A stretch of DNA of 36,469 nt from Stramenopiles sp. TOSAG23-2 (taxonomy: Eukaryota > Sar): positions 1-36,469 of the forward strand of contig LT649337.1 of assembly GCA_900128395.1 (NCBI GenBank), given 5' to 3'. The position numbers and the translations under genes were made by a program. Positions within the stretch are counted from its first letter, which is position 1. Each line of letters opens with the position of its first letter. Below are positions 1 through 9,999 of the stretch, in pieces. The notes under the pieces were generated by a model. The model did no database searches. It worked only from the letters and a program-made list of their open reading frames with translations, and was not told the DNA's origin.

Positions 1-363
1 TAATACGAAACGCTTCGTATAAAGTTACATATTTCTAATATAAATCTTATGCATACACTCCTCTCTCTCCTTCGTACGAACCGTTCGTATATTTATAATT
101 ATCTCTTATCATTTTAGATATAAAATATATACCGAATATTTAGCACTTTATATAATCTCTTTTTATATATATATATAAAAAAACAACCTATACGCACACG
201 TTGTACCTTGCCCAGCTTTCTTTTCTTTTCTTTTCTTTTCATAATATTTCTCGTGTGAATTTCTTTTTTTCTCTCTCTCTATCTCCTTCTTTTTTTTCTT
301 TTTTACAAGCTACTATTATTTCCATCACGATATTTATCAAGAAAAGCTTCATGAAATCTACTC
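1..363. repeat. Left arm of a long inverted repeat (partner 8371-8728)
   Basis: Read on the opposite strand, this segment reappears at 8371-8728. It covers the last 20 codons of alanine aminotransferase, the stop codon and about 300 bp downstream. The coding part looks identical in both arms. The downstream part has small indels, for example an extra AGCACTT near 142 and a CATACA versus CATATACA difference near 52, so the arms are related but not identical. The left arm runs to the window edge and may continue beyond it. It contains two short hairpins of the form TACGAA-(3-4 nt)-TTCGTA. Confidence 0.93.
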
Positions 364-1921
364 ATTCTTTCAATTACTTGTACAATTTCATCTTCTTGAG
401 GTAAAATAGTTGTACGAAAATGAAAAGTATTTGGCCTTTGTCCAAATCCACTACCAGGAACAACAACAATACCAGTTTCATCTAAGAGTTCCATGCAATA
501 AAATGCATCCGGTGCTTTTCCTTGTCCTTCTGCAAATTTAATTGCTTTTTCAGGCAATGTTATTGATGGAAAGGCATATAATGCACCTTGGGACGGTTGG
601 CATGTTACACCTTCCAATTTGTTCAAAGCGTCAACTAATAATATTGCACGCCTTTGTAACGAATTCAAGATACCATTCTTTTCTTCCTCGTATAATTCAT
701 ATGAAGCATCACCTTGTTTTGGTGGGTTGACCATCATACCAACTGCAACTTGGCCTGCAACATTGGAACATAATGTTAATGATGCTAATTTATACATTTC
801 TTCTTTTGCATCATTATTCTATATATATATATATATGTTTTATAATAATTATTGTTAGTTTGCTTTTGTTTATAATAGTAATCATACAACAAGCCAAATA
901 TATATATATATATAATACTTACGATATTCACCATTTCCATATATCCACCACGTCTTCCACATTCACCTAAAAAACCTTTTGATACAGAATGATATGAAAA
1001 TAATTCAACATCACCTTGAGGCAATTTACCTTCTTTTTCCATAGTACGTAAAACTTTTTTAAAGGAATAAAATGGATTTTCACTTTGCCATATATTTTCT
1101 TGATATACTTCATCTGCAAGTAAAATAATTTCTTCATCATGACAAAATTTTAATATGCCTTCCATATCTTCATATGTTAAACATTGCCCAGATGGATTGC
1201 CAGGATTAATAACAGCCATTACTTTTACATTTAAATTATTCACCTCTCGAGCTTCTTTCAATGCGCGGTCTAATTCAATTCGATCAATTTCAGTACCATC
1301 ATCTTCATTTAAAAAATAACCTACTTGAGTACCACCTAATAATGCAATTGCTGCTGAATATAAAGGGTATTGTGGTATTGGTATCATAATACCATCCTGT
1401 TTACCATTTATAATCATATTTAAAGTATTTTGAATGCCAGGACTTGCGCCATCGGTTAAAAATATATCTTCTGGATCTGCCGAGAAACCATCGCGTTTTT
1501 CCAAAAAAGAAGCTACTTCTTGGCGTACTACTTCAACCCCTTTACTATGTGAATAGGCACCAATCCCACCAGATATGTTATCCATATATTTCCCTGCACG
1601 TTCAATAACATCCGTTGGAAAAATATCTTTTACAGCTGGTGATTTTAAAAGTTCAGGATAGTCAAGTAAAGACATTACTTGGCGTGGAAATGTTAAAGGT
1701 TTTTGACCACATTCTTGCGGATTCCCAATATTGCATGAGACTATGGAATTAAACGGCAAATTGTGATTGGATTTCAACGCCTTTGCATGTTCAATACTAC
1801 GTAGTACAATTTCACCACGTACCGCATATTTTGCATTTAATACATTTGGATTAATAGATGTTTTGGTTAATACTTTTGAGTACGTAGACATTGCACGTCT
1901 TGCCATATTATGAAATGCCAT
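303..1921 (-). CDS. Alanine aminotransferase (glutamate-pyruvate transaminase), two exons
   Basis: A class I/II PLP-dependent aminotransferase that interconverts alanine and 2-oxoglutarate with pyruvate and glutamate. Exon 1 is 923-1921 and exon 2 is 303-818, giving about 504 residues, close to the roughly 500 of the animal enzyme. Visible motifs are NPGNPSGQ near residue 239, ADEVYQ near 269, the PLP-lysine motif SYHSVSKGFLGECG with the lysine near 315, then RRGGYMEM. Exon 2 carries the ALT-specific VVNPP-like, GALYAFP, PGSGFGQ and HFRTTILP blocks and ends with FHEAFLDKY, the family C-terminus. The start at 1921 gives an N-terminus rich in Arg, Ser and Thr that could be a mitochondrial targeting peptide; this is inference. 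The open frame extends upstream into AT microsatellite without another ATG-led conserved sequence, and a 12-codon upstream ORF begins at 2034. The last codons are shared with the gene ending at 8431. Confidence 0.95.
819..922 (-). other. Spliceosomal intron in alanine aminotransferase
   Basis: On the minus strand the donor is ATC|GTAAGT and the acceptor is TATATATAG|AAT. The intron is 104 nt long, phase 0 and very AT-rich. Removing it joins the residues GGYMEMVNI to NNDAKEEMYKL, restoring the aminotransferase frame across the usual (V/I)N(I/L) region. This is the only intron in the window supported by protein homology. Confidence 0.9.
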
Positions 1922-2692
1922 TAATTGAAAATTATATCTGTATATATATATATATATTATTATTATTATTATTAATGGTGTTGTTTTTGTTGTTGTTAAC
2001 GTATAGAACAACCTATTAATTGTCTCCTCAACATGGTATATGTATCAATGATTTTATATGTTCTACCACAAAACATATCTACTAGTATATTATTTCGCTC
2101 CTCAATAAATAAATAAATTAATTAATAAATATCCAAATAACCATTAGATCATGGACTTAAATGGTCGAAAAGTGCATTTCGTGGTCAAGATCGAATCAAT
2201 ATTCCGTAGTGTTGTATTTTTTAAGTACAACGTATTCGTATCAGAATACATCATAACAGGACACCAAAACATCAAATAATTTATCTATAAAACATTTTTG
2301 ATTTTTGACAAAATCTCCGATTAATGCAACAATTTTCCCCGTGTAGTGTTAAGGAAGGTTAATCAGAAGCCGTCGAGAATCAAAATACTATATAAATAGC
2401 ATTGGTATTATTTTGTTAAAAAAATTTGGCAAAGATTATAAAATAATGTTATATCGATAAAAAAATGTAATATTGGCATTGTTGAGCATGAAATCATGAT
2501 GAAATGATGAAATCGAGAATGGAATATTTTCATTATTTTTCATCAGATTTTTACAAATATCATCATGTATTATTTTTTAGATCTACTACTGTACATTACG
2601 TTAGGTATATTATTATATCTAGATATATGTATCATTCTATATGCATATTCTAAAATATATTTTATCTCAAGATACTTCCTTTACTTGCCAGC
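1922..2692. other. Intergenic, upstream of alanine aminotransferase
   Basis: About 770 bp of AT-rich sequence between the start of the aminotransferase gene and the 3' end of the membrane-protein gene, both on the minus strand. It holds an AT/TTA microsatellite at about 1940-1975 and a 12-codon ORF starting with ATG at 2034 on the minus strand, which could act as an upstream ORF. The plus-strand open frame at 2565-2846 overlaps the neighbouring gene and has no coding character. Nothing else is recognised. Confidence 0.6.
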
Positions 2693-5551
2693 TTACAGTG
2701 TTTTCAAACGAGCGACGATAGTAATCAAAACTGTGGCACTGAAAATAAACACAAAGTATGCAACCCATTCAAAAATGTATGCAAATGTGCCTTTATCCTT
2801 TTTTAAATGTGCTTTATACTTTGACGATTTGATTTGTAAATCTTGATACATTTTAACAGAATTAACAGAGATTCCACCATTTTTCATAATACTAAAAACT
2901 TCTTCAAATGCGAGTCTTTGAAATATGACTAATAACAAGAATGCGTATGCAAAATATCTGTTTTGATTCATAGCTTCTCGTAAATCTGTATAGCCTATAG
3001 GATATTGTGTTGACAGAAAATGATTAGCCTCACATAATTCAGGCGATACAGATAAAGAATTTGTTGCATTATCAACTCCTAAACAATACGTAATACTATT
3101 TAGTTTCCGTGGAATCAGAAATATATTGTATGGCTTTTTATCTCCTATATACCATTCTAAATGTATATTTACCAAATCATCTACGTTCAAGTCGTATTTT
3201 TTCCCTCCCCATTGTCTTTTTTTGGTACAAGGAACAAAACTAACATGGCCGGAATTAATATTTCCACCTAAACAACGGTTTTGGTGATTATAATTACGAA
3301 TATGCACAAAGCCAGAAATGAGTCTTTCCCTTTCATAATTTTGCGCAAAGTTATTTATATCACATGCTTGTAAAATACTTTTTTGTTGCAATGGATTTGC
3401 CCCTGGTCGTTGAGAGATACACATTTTTTTACCAATAGATTTTCCATCGACAGTATTGCTATATATTATTAGATTCTGTTTTTCATAACGAAAATTGACC
3501 TCTGATGGAACTAATAATACATATAAAATAGGAACTCCAACAAAACATGAAAGCGAACAACAATTACAAAAAAACAAATGGTACCAACGAGGTTTCATGC
3601 GTCTTGGAATAAGTTTACTTGGGAATTCATACTGTTTAAAAATACAGCGGGAATATACCATCCAAAATATGAGATAAAAAAGCAAAATGTAACCAACGAA
3701 GCCATATACAGAAATATCGTCGAGTAAATTTTTATTTTTATTTTCTATAGTTTTGAATATATTATCTGATGCTAAAACGTCTGCAATATACTTGTCTTCA
3801 CTGTAACCATCATTTAACCATTGCAAAATAGCAAATAGTAACAAACAAGATAATGTCATTACAATAAGTGTTAACTTTCCACAAATACATTTAAAGGGTA
3901 TATCAATACAAGATTTCATACAAGATTTCATACGGTTATTATTATTATTATTTTCATTAATTATTTCCATTGCTCCTGGTATCTTGTATGCACGTATACC
4001 ACCACCAAAATCTCCAGTGCTTTTTGTTCTCATACCTATAAATTGAGAAGGTCTTGAATTTAAAAATTGTAAATCAGACTGTATTAACTTTTTCTCCTCT
4101 ATTGATTTTGCTTTTATTTTTCGATAGGAAACAAGACTATGAGGTTTCGTTTTGTAATTAAAAATATTCCTTCCAAACGATAGATCTTCTACTCGAATTT
4201 TTGATATTGCATATTTTCCATCAAATTGAAATAAAGGTTTTGTATTAAAATCATTTTCTTCATCATTTCCAAGGAGAATATTTTTTAAATTAAAATCTAA
4301 ATACCGACTTTTTTCATACTTCCACAAACGTAAAAGCAATGGGACAAAATAAAGAAATACTTCGGTAAAAACAAATGCAATTAGCTCTAAAAAACCTAAA
4401 TTGGTATATTTTGTAGAAGAATTTTTCATCTTGAATGTTGCAAATACATTTGGATTATTTTTAAGAGGCAATTTCATAAATTGCAGTTCGTAACTTACAC
4501 CGCTAAGTAAACAAAAGGATGATATTCCAAAACCAAAAGCCAAAATGAACATAAATGCAATACTATTATTTTTTGCGTTTTTGGAAATGTATATGCCATG
4601 TGTAATAAGATACTGATTAATTGAATTGAAATTGCGCAGTGATTCCAATTTATAAAAACTCACAGCACTAACACCCAAGAACATATAAATTAAGATCATT
4701 AAACTAATATTATAATTAGAGTCAAAAATCTCATATTTTGAATATTTAACTTCGTTTGTCCCACCATTATAAGCTATGCACTGATCCATTGTTATTTTTG
4801 GCCCAAAACGACATGGTTGTAACGAGTTTTTTTGCATAATTGGTTTGTCTAACTCGTTTAATTTACCTGCAATATCCTGCTCTGTTATGTTTTCATTTTT
4901 AAAAACTCTAAAACCACTTTTTATATCATAACAACAACCATCAAAATATCTCATTTCAGGTTGTGATAATCGATATATAAAAGTTACAAGCGGAAACATG
5001 ATTAATCCAATATCGAATAAATGCATCATAATTTTTTTACAACAAGATAACTTTTTGTGTGAAATTTTGAAATGAAAAGACAATATTGTAAACGTTTTAT
5101 CCTCCTCAATAGATTTATTGATGATATTACGAAGATTATTGGATTGATTAAATTTTCTAATGTTTGAAGATAATTCATCATTATCATCATTACCACTTTT
5201 ATTTTCATCTTTACTATTTTGTAGTAATGACGCATCTGCTGATGAACATTTCGGGCATATGTCGGCCTTGCATACTTCACAATGCCATCGATTCCCTTTA
5301 TGGAATTCATAACAATTTTCACATATCCATGGATATTTTTTATACCAACCAATACTATTATCTTGCGTGATAAGGGTCAATACATTGTTACATATTATTT
5401 TTTTTTTAAAGCAACCCTGTTTAATAACTTCTTTGCATGTTGGGTTGTTGAATGACAAGGAGGATGTTTGACTTGTGCTTATATTTCGTATTTCAAACCA
5501 TGAATTTTTATTTTTGTCTTCTTTATCAATAACTAATCCAATTTCTTCCAT
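2693..5551 (-). CDS. Polytopic membrane protein with ZZ-like zinc motif and ricin-B-like lumenal segment
   Basis: Uninterrupted 952-residue ORF that I do not recognise as a named family. The N-terminal cytosolic part has a zinc-binding pattern: C-x2-C at 77-80, then W-H-C-x2-C near 89-94 and C-x2-C at 99-102, similar to ZZ fingers. About nine hydrophobic segments follow, near 175-195, 283-300, 330-352, 385-409, 558-577, 612-635, 658-681, 866-884 and 921-945. Between the seventh and eighth, residues 683-860 form a non-cytoplasmic loop with two C-L-G repeats (near 760 and 823) and an R-Q-W near 779-781, resembling the C-L and Q-x-W repeats of ricin-type beta-trefoils. The short Asn run at 533-539 is typical of this genome. 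The start at 5551 is the first ATG. A receptor-like or sugar-binding membrane role is possible but is inference only. Confidence 0.85.
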   Translation of the reverse strand: MEEIGLVIDKEDKNKNSWFEIRNISTSQTSSLSFNNPTCKEVIKQGCFKKKIICNNVLTLITQDNSIGWYKKYPWICENCYEFHKGNRWHCEVCKADICPKCSSADASLLQNSKDENKSGNDDNDELSSNIRKFNQSNNLRNIINKSIEEDKTFTILSFHFKISHKKLSCCKKIMMHLFDIGLIMFPLVTFIYRLSQPEMRYFDGCCYDIKSGFRVFKNENITEQDIAGKLNELDKPIMQKNSLQPCRFGPKITMDQCIAYNGGTNEVKYSKYEIFDSNYNISLMILIYMFLGVSAVSFYKLESLRNFNSINQYLITHGIYISKNAKNNSIAFMFILAFGFGISSFCLLSGVSYELQFMKLPLKNNPNVFATFKMKNSSTKYTNLGFLELIAFVFTEVFLYFVPLLLRLWKYEKSRYLDFNLKNILLGNDEENDFNTKPLFQFDGKYAISKIRVEDLSFGRNIFNYKTKPHSLVSYRKIKAKSIEEKKLIQSDLQFLNSRPSQFIGMRTKSTGDFGGGIRAYKIPGAMEIINENNNNNNRMKSCMKSCIDIPFKCICGKLTLIVMTLSCLLLFAILQWLNDGYSEDKYIADVLASDNIFKTIENKNKNLLDDISVYGFVGYILLFYLIFWMVYSRCIFKQYEFPSKLIPRRMKPRWYHLFFCNCCSLSCFVGVPILYVLLVPSEVNFRYEKQNLIIYSNTVDGKSIGKKMCISQRPGANPLQQKSILQACDINNFAQNYERERLISGFVHIRNYNHQNRCLGGNINSGHVSFVPCTKKRQWGGKKYDLNVDDLVNIHLEWYIGDKKPYNIFLIPRKLNSITYCLGVDNATNSLSVSPELCEANHFLSTQYPIGYTDLREAMNQNRYFAYAFLLLVIFQRLAFEEVFSIMKNGGISVNSVKMYQDLQIKSSKYKAHLKKDKGTFAYIFEWVAYFVFIFSATVLITIVARLKTL

Positions 5552-5735
5552 TTTATTGAATATATGTCTGTTTTGTTGTTGTTGTTGTTTTTGTTTCTTG
5601 TTGTTGTTGTATTATTATCTTTCTTTCATCAGTTTACAGTAATAAATAGTTCATTTTGTGGCCCTTTTTTTCTATTTTTTATTATTATGCACTCTATACT
5701 GCTGAAAATAACAATCTAATAAATCAAGTTAAAAT

Positions 5736-5753
5736 TAGAGAGGATCCTCTCTA
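5736..5753. repeat. 18-bp perfect palindrome, copy 1
   Basis: The sequence TAGAGAGGATCCTCTCTA is its own reverse complement and occurs again unchanged at 22499-22516. The flanks of the two copies show no further similarity, so this is not part of a longer duplication. Its role is unknown; a dimeric protein binding site is one possibility. Confidence 0.9.
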
Positions 5754-6439
5754 GTTTAAGTTAAAATCCAAATTATCAAAAAATCTTCATAAATTTGACA
5801 AAATATGTAGGGCCTCTCCGCGTTACATTTGACGTTGGTTTGATAGCTATCGGTAGTAAAACTAAAGTATTAATTAAGGTAGTTGAAGGAAATAGATATT
5901 ATAACCTTAAAAAGACAGGCTGAGAGAGTAGTAGTTATATGTCTTAGTATAGGATGTTGGAATTATCCTATGAGATGGCAATGGTTTAAGGATGGAATGC
6001 CTTTCGCACTTCGCTATAATCTTGCCACACCCTTTGAAGTGTACACACTCAGCTGCTAAGTGAAATTTAACTACATTAATAGATACTATTTCACTATAAA
6101 CACTATAAGATATTATACTACAAGATTACACATAAATAGATCCTTATAATATTAAAAACAACATATAGAAACACAAGATATACATTATTGACACCCACAC
6201 ACTTCAGGGCAGGCCCAGCAGGCTGGGCAGGGAATATTATATTTATAAATAGCAAAAGAATAATAAGAAGAAGCAAAAAAAAATTAAAATGATTTTATGA
6301 TGAAGCAAACAACACCACAACCGCTGTTTTTGGTGTGGCTGAGACACCGTTTTTTAATGATAATATTATACTTGTTAGAATAATAAAAGTTACGGATCGC
6401 GTCTCGTGCAATAATATAATCAATCTGCCACATCTGCCA

Positions 6440-6577
6440 TCAGCCTTCCCATCCCAGGGCCTTCTCTGGACACCATTTAACCAGAGGCATTTCCTGGTCC
6501 AAATCTGCCATCTTCTGTGCTATAATCCTGTCATCAATCTCACTACAACCTACCACCGGTGGTAAACCACCTATTTT
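6440..6577 (-). other. Less AT-rich island, possible exon relic or small RNA
   Basis: This stretch is clearly less AT-rich than its flanks and is open on the minus strand; the frame 6440-6631 gives 63 residues, the last 35 or so of normal composition. It contains the perfect palindrome ACCACCGGTGGT near 6552, followed on the plus strand by a seven-T run at about 6571. It could be an exon remnant read on the minus strand, or a plus-strand Pol III-type transcript ending in T7. Neither reading has homology support that I can see. Confidence 0.25.
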
Positions 6578-6753
6578 TTTATTATAGCTATAAATTATGT
6601 ATATTTTAAAAAAATCATCAACAGTAAACATCCTTTTTTATCATAAATTCTACATATATATATATTTATTTACCCTGGATTGTTTGTTCCTTTTTTTTTT
6701 TCCGGCGGGGGGGGGGAACAGATATAGATAGAATTGAATATATAGAAAAGATA

Positions 6754-8431
6754 ATGAACAAGACGATAAATAATAATAAAATATGCAACAATGAATTATT
6801 ATTATTACCATTTTTGATATTTTTTTTATTGGCAAAAGGAGTTGTTGTTGCAAATTCCAACTCATTCATTGTATTATCCAATGGAACTTGCAGTGATTTT
6901 CAAGGACAGTATGAAATACAAGACTATTGGAGTTGTATGGAGGCTGGAAAAAAACTAGGCTATATTACTCCAGTGTCGAAAGATGATAAAGGCTTTTACA
7001 AGTGCCCTTCAAGTTCGTCATTTGGTGCTGATGTAGATTGCTCGAAATATATAATTAAATCAAGTGATTATGCATCTGGTTGCCTTCATGACTCAGAAGG
7101 TATTGTAAATTCCCAACAAGCAATTACAACCAATACCAAAGACACTGACACAGTATGCGGAGCACATGATAATGTTTTGAAAACAATGGATTGCATATGT
7201 TTCAAAGGCCCGGTTTGCAACGACACGTCGGGAACAAAGAACAACAGTGACACTTGCATGTGCGGAAAATCTGTTTGTACAGAAGCATCTGGACGATATT
7301 GCACAGTAGCAGGAACTGTAGCAAATCAACCTGTTGACCAATGCAATCAATTGCCGCTTTGTACAAGTCGTGATGGGCGTTACAAAAACAGTGAAAGTTG
7401 TACGTGTGGCAGTACCAGTAAAGTGGTGCAGACGAATTATATGGGTGGTGACAAATTCTACGGTTATCTGCCAGTTGTGTACAGAGGATACTGGTCTGTA
7501 CTGTTTCTCTGATCAAACTTCAGCAGAAAACAGATGCAGTAAAAAATCAGTAACATACAGTTGGAAAAATAGCAATTGTAATGACGAACACAACACAGGG
7601 TATATTTTTGATCAAACGGATTGCAATAATGCTGCAAAAGATCTAGATTTTGCTGATGATACAGCAAGTAATGCTAATTCACAGGATCTTCCCCCGGGTT
7701 GCTATAAACAAGGTTCTGGGACTTTAATGTTTAACGCTAAAAAAAAAGGTGGAGACTGTGATGCATTCAAATGTTTGTGTGCAAGTGCCCCTACATGTAA
7801 ATTTCAAGATGGAAAAACGAGTAATTCGAACATGCCATATTGCATATGTGGCGACTCCCTGTGTACTGAAAATACAGGCCTATACTGTAGCAGTGTATCA
7901 GGATGCGCCAAAGTCCCTACCTGTGCTATCACAAATGCGAGTAAGCCTGTCGAATCCAACTGCCAATGTGGTGGAAGTGGTGCTACAACAGAATGTTCAG
8001 CTGGACAATTTTGTTATGTCAGCGGCGTAAGTGGGAAGAAGAAAGGTCAATGCAACCAGAAGCAAGTTATGTACCAAAGGATCTATAGCGGTAAGTGTGA
8101 TTCTTTACCAGGGGGAACTTTCGTATCTGGAAAGGGAGAGTGCATGGGAATAGCAACAATGGATGGATTCAAAGCTCCAGTTTCAAAATATGAAAGTGAC
8201 ACGCCGCAGGGATGTTATTGGCGGATGTCTTATTTAAATCTGTTTTGGAATTCAAAAAAATCAGGAGTGTCTGCATCTACTAGCTATAGACCATATTGCG
8301 CGATTTATTTGTTTGACTGTGAGCATGGAAATGGCATGGAACTAAACCAATATGGATGTAAATGTGGAACGAGTAGATTTCATGAAGCTTTTCTTGATAA
8401 ATATCGTGATGGAAATAATAGTAGCTTGTAA
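6754..8431 (+). CDS. Secreted Cys-rich repeat protein, chimeric C-terminus
   Basis: The N-terminus has a signal-peptide-like core (LLLLPFLIFFLLAKGVVVA, near residues 15-33). The rest is Cys-rich, with repeated modules of two types: short blocks C-x-C-G-x(2-5)-C-T-E-x-(T/S)-G-x-Y-C, seen three times, and longer blocks with G-C-Y/L followed by a hydrophobic N and a Cys-rich end, also seen about three times. This fits an extracellular or surface protein; no enzyme function is visible. Two open frames are needed, 6754-7422 and 7475-8431, most simply joined by removing a 52-nt GT-AG intron; the alternative is a frameshift. The last 20 codons, from AGTAGATTT at 8373, are not part of the Cys-rich family: they are the alanine aminotransferase C-terminus, brought in by the inverted repeat and in frame. 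The original 3' end of this gene is therefore probably lost. Confidence 0.75.
7423..7474 (+). other. Putative 52-nt intron (or frameshift) in the Cys-rich gene
   Basis: GTGGTG...CTGCCAG, phase 0, joins C-T-C-G-S-T-S-K to L-C-T-E-D-T-G-L-Y-C and restores the Cys module pattern. The spacing between C-G and C becomes five residues, where the other modules have three. The donor is not a strong consensus; the better-looking donors at 7412 and 7418 do not give the right frame. If retained, translation stops at 7512. Confidence 0.5.
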
Positions 8432-8728
8432 AAAAGAAAAAAAAGAAGGAGATAGAGAGAGAGAAAAAAAGAAATTCACACGAGAAATATTATGAAAAGA
8501 AAAGAAAAGAAAAGAAAGCTGGGCAAGGTACAACGTGTGCGTATAGGTTGTTTATATATATATATATATAAAAGAGATTATATAAATATTCGGTATATAT
8601 ATTTTATATTTAAAATGATAAAGAGATAATATAAATATACGAACGGTTCGTACGAAGGAGAGAGAGGAGTGTATATGCATAAGATTTATATTAGAAATAT
8701 GTAACTTTATACGAAGCGTTTCGTATTA
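8371..8728. repeat. Right arm of the long inverted repeat (partner 1-363)
   Basis: Inverted, slightly diverged copy of 1-363. It starts at GAGTAGATTT inside the Cys-rich reading frame, includes the alanine aminotransferase stop codon and its downstream DNA, and ends at TTCGTATTA. The left boundary is sharp: the preceding base differs between the two loci (ACGAGTAG here, ATGAGTAG in the aminotransferase). Confidence 0.93.
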
Positions 8729-8920
8729 ATTAAAAATATTAAAAATATTTTATAATACGACCTCGTATATGTACGGGTCCGGAGTCCGAAGAAGTATATG
8801 CATAAGATTTATATTAGAAATATGTAACTTTATACGAAGCGTTTCGTATTAATTAAAAATATTAAAAATATTTTATAATACGACCTCGTATATGTACGGG
8901 TCCGGAGTCCGAAGAAGTAT
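8671..8920. repeat. 123-bp tandem duplication
   Basis: 8671-8793 is repeated at 8794-8916, followed by the first four bases (GTAT) of a third copy. The two copies appear identical. The unit includes the last 58 bp of the inverted-repeat arm plus 65 bp beyond it, so the tandem event came after or together with the inverted duplication. The unit contains the hairpin ATACGAAGCGTTTCGTAT and a second, ATACG-ACCT-CGTAT. Confidence 0.95.
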
Positions 8921-9084
8921 TCAAAAATTATTTTTTACATCATGTTACATTTTATAAATATTTATTTTTAAATTTTACTAAAAAAACTATTTCTTTTACC
9001 AGCACACACATATATATAGAGAGAGAGTTGACAAAAATGTGTTTGTGTGCGCGCGTCCTTTATTTGTTCTGTTTTGGCATTTTT

Positions 9085-9465
9085 TTAACCAGACCTATGC
9101 TGATGTCCACAATTAACACATTTATAAAAAAAAGTACTTGGTTCATCTGCTGATCTTGTTTGTAACTCAATAAAATATGCTCTCGGATGACTACATTTTG
9201 GACATGTTGCATCCGTCTGATCGACATTTTTCCAGGCATCTGCCCCACCCATGATATCGTCTACTTTTTTTCGGTTTAAATTGGTTCTTAAAATGAATTC
9301 TTGTACAACAGGAAATTTATATGGACACGTTCTACAAGTAAAACATAAAGGGCCTTCATTTGGATCACTATCTACTAATAATAATGTCCCATCCATTGGA
9401 CAAAATAACATTCCTTGTCTTGATATATGTTGTTTTAGTACATGATTTACTGATATGTGTGACAT
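9085..9465 (-). CDS. RNA polymerase III subunit RPC11 (POLR3K/TFIIS-like)
   Basis: Small zinc-ribbon subunit of RNA polymerase III, needed for transcript cleavage and termination. In this 126-residue ORF the family landmarks are clear: the linker VDDIMGGADAWKNVD (68-82) and the C-terminal TFIIS-type ribbon C-P-K-C at 88-91 with C-x2-C at 116-119. The ribbon carries QTRSADEP at 102-109, whose acidic pair is the cleavage loop. RYFIQLQTRSADEP-like sequence with the VDD-GG linker separates it from RPB9 and RPA12. The N-terminal ribbon is unusual: C22-P-M-D25 replaces the usual C-x2-C, with the other pair among C41, C44 and C47. The family usually begins at the residue corresponding to Met19 (9411), so the first 18 residues may be a natural extension or untranslated. 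It is divergent from TOR. Confidence 0.93.
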   Translation of the reverse strand: MSHISVNHVLKQHISRQGMLFCPMDGTLLLVDSDPNEGPLCFTCRTCPYKFPVVQEFILRTNLNRKKVDDIMGGADAWKNVDQTDATCPKCSHPRAYFIELQTRSADEPSTFFYKCVNCGHQHRSG

Positions 9466-9999
9466 TTGTTTTTTTTATATATCCTTTATATACACACACA
9501 CGCACCGTATGATTTTAACTATCTATCTTTGTGAAATAAAAAAAATATTTATATGGCAACTGATGGATTCACGCTACAATTATATTTCTCATGGGGAAAA
9601 AAAAAAATAGTTCAATAAATGAATGAATGAAAAAAAAACCTGTATCCGTTTGTATATTTGTATTAGAAGATTTTATATTTTTTTTATTAACAAAAAAAGA
9701 AGATTTTTTTTGTGGCAATGCAATATACAATATACAGACTTTCTTTTATCGAAAGAGTCTGACGACGCAGAATAGCTAACTTTCTTTCGGGAAAGAGTCG
9801 TCTGACGACGCAGACGAGAACGTAGAGAAAATACGACAACAAATTAAATGATAATCTAAATCAGTTTAATATGAATACATCACCGTTAATGTAATGACCG
9901 TTGCAGAGTATGACATTTAATCGATTTTAGCGCACATTCATCTCCTTGTAATTCAAATTCTACTTGTCTGATTTATATGTTTGATATATGTATATAAAA

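Larger units (their letters stand above)
5552..6753. other. Intergenic spacer between divergent genes
   Basis: A 1.2-kb spacer between the starts of the minus-strand membrane-protein gene and the plus-strand Cys-rich gene, so it probably carries both promoters. It contains a TTG-repeat microsatellite at about 5570-5610, an 18-bp perfect palindrome at 5736-5753, a small TAGGAT/ATCCTA stem near 5950-5970, a G run at about 6706-6716 and a less AT-rich island at about 6420-6577. No tRNA or other known RNA could be fitted. Confidence 0.6.

Noticed and set aside
1922-2034. Alternative alanine aminotransferase start at 2034 (MLRRQ...)
   Set aside because: That frame stops after 12 codons, and no GT-AG splice that I tried joins it to the enzyme frame without a stop.
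2565-2846. 93-codon plus-strand ORF
   Set aside because: It overlaps the C-terminal codons of the membrane protein on the other strand and its upstream half is plain AT-rich DNA.
5940-6060. Possible tRNA or structured RNA around the TAGGAT/ATCCTA stem
   Set aside because: No A or B box and no cloverleaf could be fitted.
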